Assembly (NCBI GenBank): GCA_052034135.1
Contig: JBPOJC010000038.1
Location: forward strand, 1-22,004
Length of the DNA stretch: 22,004 bases
Source of the DNA: JAGPKI01 sp052034135
GTDB lineage: Bacteria > Caldisericota > Caldisericia > UBA6126 > JAGPKI01
Reading direction: 5' to 3'
Of the stretch, positions 15,822 through 22,004 are shown piece by piece (position 1 is the stretch's first letter; each line of letters begins with the position of its first letter). The notes under the pieces are model-generated. The model did no database searches and was not told where the DNA came from. It saw only the letters and a program-made list of their open reading frames with translations. The position numbers were made by a program, and so were the translations under genes.

Positions 15822-15850
15822 AAAATAGCACTATTTTTTTGTTAGTTCAA
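15822..15850 (-). promoter_or_regulatory. Predicted promoter of nrdDG
   Basis: On the minus strand TTGAAC (15850-15845) and TATTTT (15827-15822) are separated by exactly 17 bases, containing a run of seven A. The start would be near 15815, giving a leader of about 35 bases that includes the nrdD ribosome site. Confidence 0.5.
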
Positions 15851-15886
15851 TCTTAATGGTACAAGTATTTTCTTTTAAAGAAAAAA

Positions 15887-16147
15887 GGAGATCCTTCGTC
15901 GCTTTCAGATACGCTCCCTTTACTTTTTCGTCATTCTGAGCGTAAGCGAAGAATCTCCTCATTTAATCTTTTCATCGTTGTAGAACAGACATTCTTGTCT
16001 GTTCTTTCTTCTCCTTTTTATTCATATTTGTGTTTGACGAATTTTAGATGAGGAGACCCTTCGGTCGCTTAGGAAGACGCTCCCTCAGGATGACGGTGGG
16101 GGTGAGTTTCTACATCGCCTTAAATAAGCTCCTCTCCTCAGGGTGAC
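15887..16147. repeat. Hairpin-module cluster around the right 122-bp repeat
   Basis: Occupies the middle of the 553-bp gap 15781-16333. From left to right: a degenerate module (about 15887-15918; GGAGATCCTTCGTCGC ... GCTCCC), the 122-bp repeat, a good minus-orientation module at 16053-16094, and a degenerate one at about 16095-16147 ending CCTCAGGGTGAC. On the minus strand the 16053-16094 module keeps the tandem G.A step, with its outer stem reading ATCCT against AGGGT (one G.T wobble). The order mirrors the left cluster 10820-11090, so the whole block, not only the 122 bp, is an inverted duplicate. From about 16150 to 16234 I see nothing notable. Confidence 0.7.
15929..16050 (-). repeat. 122-bp dispersed repeat, right copy (inverted)
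   Basis: Reverse complement of 10969-11090 with three mismatches in 122 bases and no gaps. It carries the same stem-loop (15982-15991 with 15996-16005, loop TTCT) and a module at 15933-15954 (ATTCTGAGC ... GCGAAGAAT). One of the three mismatches falls in that module's four-base loop, the other two near the outer end of the unit. Confidence 0.92.
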
Positions 16148-16234
16148 GGAGTGATGGTGAATGTGCCTATCATCCGCTAATGTTTTTTAAGTAAATCTAA
16201 AAAAGAAATGAATAAATGCGTTTTTGCAGAAAAT

Positions 16235-16264
16235 AAAAAGGGGCGGATTTCTCCGCCCCTTTTT
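16235..16264 (-). terminator. Strong intrinsic terminator after the surface protein gene
   Basis: Thirteen-base perfect arms AAAAAGGGGCGGA and TCCGCCCCTTTTT enclose the loop TTTC. It lies about 70 bases past the surface protein stop on the minus strand, and the GC-rich stem is followed by a T run in that direction. Being symmetric it could also stop + strand transcription. Confidence 0.9.
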
Positions 16265-16281
16265 AGGCATCAGCTCATCTG

Positions 16282-16318
16282 AATAGTAGGAGCAATTGCC
16301 TGTATTCCCCCTACTATT
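16282..16318 (-). other. Stem-loop between the surface protein stop and its terminator
   Basis: AATAGTAGG (16282-16290) pairs perfectly with CCTACTATT (16310-16318) across a 19-base loop. It sits right after the surface gene stop in its 3' untranslated region and could protect the mRNA end. There is no U tract, so it is unlikely to be a terminator itself. Confidence 0.45.
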
Positions 16319-16333
16319 TTAGCATCAATTAGT

Positions 16334-19300
16334 CTATGGAATAAAGTCTCTTGTTATAGTAACAGTTCTCGTACTTTCATCCCAGTCAACTTTCGCACCA
16401 AGGATTTCAGAAATGAATCTTATTGGAACAAAAGTTCTACCGTTCTTTATAACTGGAGGAGCATCGATTGTATGACTCTTACCATTAACCATAACAGTTG
16501 TGCTTCCAACTTGCATAGCAATAACTGTATCACCAAGAGTAATGGTAATACCCTTTGTAACTGGCTCCCAATCAACTTTTGCATCAAATGCCTCAGAAAT
16601 GAATCTTATTGGGACCATCGTTCTTCCGCCAGAGATAAATGGAGCTGCTTCAAGAGGAGGTTGTGGTTCACCATTAATTGTTGGTACTGGATTGTCAATT
16701 GTTAGGTTAATAATTACTCTCTTGTAGACGAGGAAATCTTTTGTGGCAGTATTGCTATTGCCTGCTTGGTCAATGGCAATAACAGTAACTGTATTCTTAC
16801 CATAATTAACCTTTATTACTGCTTTCCATATATCATGAGTAACAGTAGCGGGCTGACCATTTACAGTTACCTTGGATTTAGGTTCTACTCTACCAGTTAT
16901 TTCAATTTCAGTAACATCAACAAGATATCCCGGATCATCAATAAAGATGTTTGGAGGAGTTGTATCAAGAGTAATTGTAACAAGCTTTCTTGTAGTTAAG
17001 CCAGCAGCATTCTTTGCTTCAACGATAATGGTGTTCAATCCTTCTTTGAGAGTAACTGTTCCCTTAAATGATCCATCCTGAGCAACTTGAGCAGGAGAAT
17101 CGTTTATTGTAACAGTGTTCCCTGGGTTAGTTCTACCAGTTACTTCTTGCTGTGGTTTATTAGTTAAAGGTGGCAGTGGATCAACTTCAAGCCATGGAGC
17201 AGAAGTATCAGGAACAACTCTAATCTCAGCAGAGCCAATGATTTTACCTTCCATTGTAGCAGTTACAACAATGATTCCTTTATCATTTGGAGTAACGTCA
17301 AAAGCGGCAATACCATCTTTCCCTGTTCTCTTTGAAGCATTAACGCCAGGACCCTTAACTGTTACATTTGCGCCTTCAACTGGAGCATTGGTTCCAATTT
17401 CAGTAACCTTTGCAGTAATTGTTGAAGTTTTGTTTGGATGAAGTACATCATCAGAGACAACTTCAACTTTAAGTCCTGTAACTGAATCAAGTTCAACGAG
17501 ATTTCTTAATGTATAGGTGGATGTATTCTTAAGTTCGTATGGAGCCTTGAGATAGTAAGCATTAGGATTGAAGTATCCTAAGTAAGCGATATTTTCGCCA
17601 AGGCCAGTCGGAGTAAAGTGAAGTGTAGTTTCCATAACTTTTGGATCATCTGCTGATTGTTTTGTATGTCCGTAAATAGCAGTTTGATGCTGATTACCAA
17701 TTAAGAAGACTCTTCCGTCTTCTTTCATTGGAAGATCTTTGCTATCAGCTGGACGTACTTCAACAATCATATGATTCTCAGTAGCGTATACAAGATCGTA
17801 GTTATTAGCATTTATGAGATCTTTACCAAGCTCTACTCTATCTTTTGCGCTGAGTACCCTTAAAACTGGAGGAGCAATCTGAACTTCTTTGTTCGGGAAG
17901 GCTTCCCAGTCTAAGAAGAATACTCCGTCGGGAGTGAGAGTAGGAACAAATCTCTTATAAATGCTTGCAGGATCAGTCTTATAGAATGGTGGATATCCGG
18001 CAAGGTCTGCCTGTGCTGGGTTATTAGAGTAAACATTATCTCCAACAAGTCCACCAATATATGCGAGATCCTCAGCAAATATGTAATATGTTGTTTGAGC
18101 ATTTACGTCTAAACCTAATGAGTCATGATATGTAAGTTTCTTGTCAGCATCAACATCTGCGAATAGATAACCGCCCTTGTGTGCACTATTATAAATAGCT
18201 CCAAGACCCCATCCTACAGTTGGAGGAGGAAGATTTGGATTAGGATTATTATCCCATGTGCCATCATCGTACCTTACAAGAGTAGTGTTGTAGTAAACAA
18301 GCCCGAGAGTTAATTGTCCTTGTTTATTTTGAGTATGAGTAAAGCCACCAAGACCAAATAACTCTGCATTTCTCCAATCAACTTTTCCATTATCATTAAA
18401 ATCGAAACCAACATTAAGTGTGTATGGATAAAGGTCTTGTAAGAAATGCTCAGCAAAGAGATACTTATCTCTTTCAGTGAAGTCCCAGGAAGCAGGTCTT
18501 GTTGAGTATGGAGTGAACCTTGCAGTGTTCTTTATTCCGCCTCCACAAGTTGATACTCCCTTGGTAACGCCTTTAAGAAGTAGCCCTTGAGCATTCTTGG
18601 CAGTAACAGTGATTCTGTAAATTCTATTATCGGCTGCTGTCAATAAGAAGTCAGGCTCTCCTGGAACATGGAATTCAGTTCCTGCTGGATCTTCTGTATT
18701 TACAATGGAGTATTCAGCAGTTGGGAGAACTACATTAACAGTAGCCTTTGCAGCATGCTTCCTGTCAGGAGTATAGATATAGACATCGAATGATCCTTCA
18801 TCATTGGCGCAGAATCCACGGAATGAATACTTGCCTTCTCTTGTGAGAGTAAAGTCGGGAGTAATTGGAGCAAATGGAACTGCAGAGGTTGAATAAAGTC
18901 TCTGGTTGCAAATCCTTGTTCCGTCGTCGTTGTGTAAATCTGTTCTTAACCAATAGTATTCAGGAAGTGGATCTGGGTGTATATCATCAAACAGGTAATT
19001 CCATATATCATCATTTTCAACAAGAGTATTTCCAGATGCATCTGGTACTCCTCTTGTTAAATCAACGGGATTGCCCTCTTCATCGGTTAAAATGAATGTG
19101 AGAGGTGAAACTGGATCGACAAGCTCCGGAGTGACTCCAGCAGTCAATGGCTGTGGTTGAACTGAAACAGAAAGATCCATTGCTGGTGCAACATCAAGGA
19201 ACTTTTGGCCTGAAAGATACACTTCGTGTGAGAATTGTGGAGTTGTACCAGGGAAGTTATAGAGAGGCCTAAATGACCTATCATTATTGTCATCCCCGTA

Positions 19301-22004
19301 CTTGTAAGCAGTTATCATAACTGGAAGAGTTTCAAACTTAGAAATTACGTGGTCTGGGTCACCTTTTCTTCCACCAAAGTCGAGCCCAACTGTATTAACC
19401 TTTGCACCATTTGTATCTGAAAGATCGAATACATATTGACCATTGTTTCGCTGGAAGGTTCTTGCGTCAATAACACCACCTGCCCAGGTATTTGTTGCAA
19501 GGTCATAAGTTCCGATTATTTCAGTTTCATAATCTTCGAATGAAATCTTTCCATCCTCGTTCAAATCATCTTCTTTAAAGTATTGTGGAGCAAGTGAAGT
19601 AAAGTCAGATGAATGCGGTGGATTAGTTACCCATCCGTCCCCTGCACCATCGTAAAGTTTAGTTCTTGTGTTAATTATTCCTCTATCCTGCCATACATAA
19701 ACAAAAGCATCATTAGCAGGTTGAACTGATTGCATTACTTCGTACTCTTTAATAGTTGCAGTAACTTTATTATCAACATCGGCAGTTATACTCTCTTTAT
19801 CAGTAGTTATTTCAAGAGCATGTACGTCAACACCATCAGTTGGAGGTTCTGCACAGCAATCCTGGTATATTTTTATTGTCCCATCCCATAAGGTTACAGT
19901 AATCATAATCTTCCCAAAACCTATTGGTATGAGTTCTTCAAGCCTGAAAACATTCTCAAGTCCTGTGTAGTTAAGCTGCTTGTTTGCTTCTAATATTGGA
20001 TTTGTGGTTCTATAAGTTCCGCCTTGTCTGTCAATGTTAGTCCAGTTAGAGCCCCAGGCATTTTCATACCACTCAAAGTTAGATGGATCAATTGTGATCT
20101 TACCAACCCACTCATAAGAGATAGGAACATTTCTCATTCCATTGTATTCCCATTCAGTAACTACAGAATTTTTCACATCATCAAATATTCTTGGAGTTGC
20201 AAATGGTCCTTCAACCTCTACTCTCCTAAGTCTGTAATCAACAGGTGTATCCGCTGCGAAGCTTAAGTGGTTACCATCGAGATCTTTTAATATGAAGTAA
20301 ATACCATAGTCAGTTAATGGGAAGAATTCAGTCCCAAGTCTGTTAAAATCAGTAAAGTTATTGTAATCTATATTATCATACCAGTACCACCACCAGATGC
20401 CAGGATAAGCATTCCATCCTGAGTGATCCTGATCTGTTCTTGTTACACCTCCAGCAGTTACAACTCCTTGAAGTCTGCCAGTATGTGTTTGGCCTCCAGG
20501 ATAGCCTCTCATATCTTTTCCAACATCAAGAATTATTGGATTATATGGAGACTGAATTTGAGGAGTTGGAACATTTAATGGAGAAAGTGCCCCAGGTCCT
20601 GATGTATAGTTAACTGCAGAATTTTGAAGACCATGATCAACAATAGAAAGTTCAACAAAGTTCACATATGGGTCAGGTGGAAGAACTTTGAATTCGTGAA
20701 GACCACAATAATCAATTCCCATACTTGCATATCTCCAAAGTCCTGAACCAGGTTTTGCAACAGGATCAAAATCAATGTCCCAATCAAAGTTACCTGGTGC
20801 TGTAACTCTCTCATCAACTATAAAATATGGAGGATGCTTAATTGTAGAGTTGTAGTCAAAAAGCACATTGTAAGTGAATACTCTAATCTGTAACTTGGTT
20901 AAAGCATCTCTTGGTGCAACAGCTATTTGAATTTCTCCACCTGGATCAGTTACAGTTCGCTCACCATAATTAAGCAAATAAGTTGGAACGCCATAAGTAT
21001 TTACAAAGAATGGGCCAAATCTATCACCATATGAAACATATCCTAATGCTCTAAAGTCGCTGCCGCAAACTGTGCAATTAGCAGAACCTAATGAGCAATC
21101 GTTGTCTTTGAAATCTGGCCTTTCTTTAACAAGGGTATAATTTGGAATTCTTTGAGGTCCTTCTGCGGGGTATTTTGGATTTGGGCTCCATAAACTATCG
21201 CCAGAATCGAGCATTCCAGGATGTGGTCCTATATCATCCCAATGCCAGTAAAGATAAGTCCCATCAAGGTTAACCTGAACTATTACTCGCTCCTCAGTTA
21301 CAATATCTTGTCCACCAATTGATTCAACAAAATATCCAGTAAACAGGTAATCTATTCCTGCATTATGAGCATTGTAGAAAACAGATACCTCTTCGCCATT
21401 TGGCACTGATAATGTTAAACCATTGGGGTCATTAACATCATTTGGATTATCTGCATCAACAAGCTTCATTGTGAGGTTCGGGAATCTCTGGTCAAGAACG
21501 CCAATACATTTTTTTGATGAAACAAATCTTAAATCTTCTGGAGCAACTTCATATTTTAGTTGTCCATAGCAATCATAGGTATGTTCCATCTCTGGTGGAA
21601 GTGGTGGTATAGGATATGGTGGTGCTTTCCATGCTGGTTCTCCTTTAACTGTTCCAGCGTTTATTTTGGTTACGTTAGCAATATGAAGTTTCCAGAATGG
21701 GTCAATTAGATTCTCTGATTTTGGAGCGGGCTCAATAACCCCACCGCTATCTTTATAAGCTATAATTCTTACTCTTAAATCATAAGAAACAAGCTCATAG
21801 TGTCCTTGCTGATCTCTGCCTGTTACCCAAACTTTCTTCCATCCATTACTCATTCCATTTGGAGGACAAGAGCCTCTGTAAGGAGTGAATTGGAAAGTAG
21901 CAATTGGGTTCTCAGCAGTAATAATCTTATAATCTTCGTGTAGTTGAGCTCCTACTGGACCCTCAACATTCTTAATAACTACATAAACCTTTTCAGCTGG
22001 ATAA
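16334..22004 (-). CDS. Giant surface protein with Ig-like, EF-hand-like and stalk domains (5' partial)
   Basis: Very long extracellular protein, probably part of the cell surface or S-layer. The frame stays open past the ATG at 21853 to the right edge, giving about 1,890 visible codons; that ATG is internal and the true start is outside. From the C-terminus: two stalk repeats of the copper-amine-oxidase-N type (about 16340-16710), with the near-identical cores VPIRFISEAFDAKVDW and VPIRFISEILGAKVDW; two Ig-like domains (about 16725-17215), each introduced by D-T-(S/T)-(A/P)-P; and an invasin-like Ig domain (about 17216-17490). Further in are three EF-hand-like loops (18122-18157, 18368-18403, 19532-19567). 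The remaining 2.4 kb towards the N-terminus is rich in aromatic residues, Gly, Pro and Asn and matches nothing I recognise; it has a few cysteines (for example CSLGSANCTVC). Despite its name the stalk domain is not enzymatic. Base composition looks less AT-rich than the neighbours, as expected for a highly expressed protein. Confidence 0.85.
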   Translation of the reverse strand, partial: YPAEKVYVVIKNVEGPVGAQLHEDYKIITAENPIATFQFTPYRGSCPPNGMSNGWKKVWVTGRDQQGHYELVSYDLRVRIIAYKDSGGVIEPAPKSENLIDPFWKLHIANVTKINAGTVKGEPAWKAPPYPIPPLPPEMEHTYDCYGQLKYEVAPEDLRFVSSKKCIGVLDQRFPNLTMKLVDADNPNDVNDPNGLTLSVPNGEEVSVFYNAHNAGIDYLFTGYFVESIGGQDIVTEERVIVQVNLDGTYLYWHWDDIGPHPGMLDSGDSLWSPNPKYPAEGPQRIPNYTLVKERPDFKDNDCSLGSANCTVCGSDFRALGYVSYGDRFGPFFVNTYGVPTYLLNYGERTVTDPGGEIQIAVAPRDALTKLQIRVFTYNVLFDYNSTIKHPPYFIVDERVTAPGNFDWDIDFDPVAKPGSGLWRYASMGIDYCGLHEFKVLPPDPYVNFVELSIVDHGLQNSAVNYTSGPGALSPLNVPTPQIQSPYNPIILDVGKDMRGYPGGQTHTGRLQGVVTAGGVTRTDQDHSGWNAYPGIWWWYWYDNIDYNNFTDFNRLGTEFFPLTDYGIYFILKDLDGNHLSFAADTPVDYRLRRVEVEGPFATPRIFDDVKNSVVTEWEYNGMRNVPISYEWVGKITIDPSNFEWYENAWGSNWTNIDRQGGTYRTTNPILEANKQLNYTGLENVFRLEELIPIGFGKIMITVTLWDGTIKIYQDCCAEPPTDGVDVHALEITTDKESITADVDNKVTATIKEYEVMQSVQPANDAFVYVWQDRGIINTRTKLYDGAGDGWVTNPPHSSDFTSLAPQYFKEDDLNEDGKISFEDYETEIIGTYDLATNTWAGGVIDARTFQRNNGQYVFDLSDTNGAKVNTVGLDFGGRKGDPDHVISKFETLPVMITAYKYGDDNNDRSFRPLYNFPGTTPQFSHEVYLSGQKFLDVAPAMDLSVSVQPQPLTAGVTPELVDPVSPLTFILTDEEGNPVDLTRGVPDASGNTLVENDDIWNYLFDDIHPDPLPEYYWLRTDLHNDDGTRICNQRLYSTSAVPFAPITPDFTLTREGKYSFRGFCANDEGSFDVYIYTPDRKHAAKATVNVVLPTAEYSIVNTEDPAGTEFHVPGEPDFLLTAADNRIYRITVTAKNAQGLLLKGVTKGVSTCGGGIKNTARFTPYSTRPASWDFTERDKYLFAEHFLQDLYPYTLNVGFDFNDNGKVDWRNAELFGLGGFTHTQNKQGQLTLGLVYYNTTLVRYDDGTWDNNPNPNLPPPTVGWGLGAIYNSAHKGGYLFADVDADKKLTYHDSLGLDVNAQTTYYIFAEDLAYIGGLVGDNVYSNNPAQADLAGYPPFYKTDPASIYKRFVPTLTPDGVFFLDWEAFPNKEVQIAPPVLRVLSAKDRVELGKDLINANNYDLVYATENHMIVEVRPADSKDLPMKEDGRVFLIGNQHQTAIYGHTKQSADDPKVMETTLHFTPTGLGENIAYLGYFNPNAYYLKAPYELKNTSTYTLRNLVELDSVTGLKVEVVSDDVLHPNKTSTITAKVTEIGTNAPVEGANVTVKGPGVNASKRTGKDGIAAFDVTPNDKGIIVVTATMEGKIIGSAEIRVVPDTSAPWLEVDPLPPLTNKPQQEVTGRTNPGNTVTINDSPAQVAQDGSFKGTVTLKEGLNTIIVEAKNAAGLTTRKLVTITLDTTPPNIFIDDPGYLVDVTEIEITGRVEPKSKVTVNGQPATVTHDIWKAVIKVNYGKNTVTVIAIDQAGNSNTATKDFLVYKRVIINLTIDNPVPTINGEPQPPLEAAPFISGGRTMVPIRFISEAFDAKVDWEPVTKGITITLGDTVIAMQVGSTTVMVNGKSHTIDAPPVIKNGRTFVPIRFISEILGAKVDWDESTRTVTITRDFIP

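Noticed and set aside
16472..17441. Several + strand open frames of 69-108 codons over the surface protein gene
   Set aside because: They are antisense to a well-supported gene, lack ribosome sites, and their composition reflects the complement of repetitive coding sequence.

Overview
The window looks like chromosomal DNA of an AT-rich, anaerobic, probably thermophilic bacterium. The bacterial signs are Shine-Dalgarno sites, a biotin-dependent AccB/AccC pair and the MEP isoprenoid enzymes IspD and IspF. The anaerobic sign is an oxygen-sensitive class III ribonucleotide reductase. The gene set and the stalk-domain surface protein would fit a deep-branching lineage such as Caldiserica, but that is a guess from general impression and not a match.

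Left part, all + strand (1-10215): a fused two-domain ABC permease cut by the window edge and its ATPase with an AAA-associated C-terminal domain; a HAD phosphatase; the biotin transporter subunit BioY; a divergent CcmF-type haem lyase; a membrane PIN-TRAM protein that seems to start at an AUA codon; a fused IspDF; then AccB and AccC. Spacing is tight and several genes overlap, so much of this is probably one or two long operons. BioY supplies the cofactor that AccB carries. PIN-TRAM followed by ispD is a known bacterial gene order.

Middle, all - strand (10208-15780): an AMMECR1-family protein, convergent with accC; a RelE/ParE-type toxin gene preceded by its small partner gene; then nrdD and nrdG. 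NrdD carries a 316-residue intein with a LAGLIDADG endonuclease region. Three gene gaps here (10772-11184, 11622-11963, 15781-16333) are filled by one family of intergenic repeats. A 122-bp unit occurs at 10969-11090 and, inverted with only three mismatches, at 15929-16050, enclosing the toxin pair and nrdDG. An 89-bp unit occurs in direct orientation on both sides of the toxin pair. These repeats are built from short modules that can fold into hairpins with a fixed tandem G.A mismatch step inside an outer stem whose base pairs change in a compensated way. Differences between copies fall mostly in the apical loops. This structured repeat family is the most interesting thing in the window.

Right part (16334-22004, - strand): one very large surface protein gene, open to the right edge (about 1,890 codons visible). 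It ends in two copper-amine-oxidase-N-like stalk repeats preceded by Ig-like domains, and has three EF-hand-like calcium loops further in. A strong intrinsic terminator lies just after it.

I saw no rRNA, tRNA, CRISPR array, transposase or integrase.
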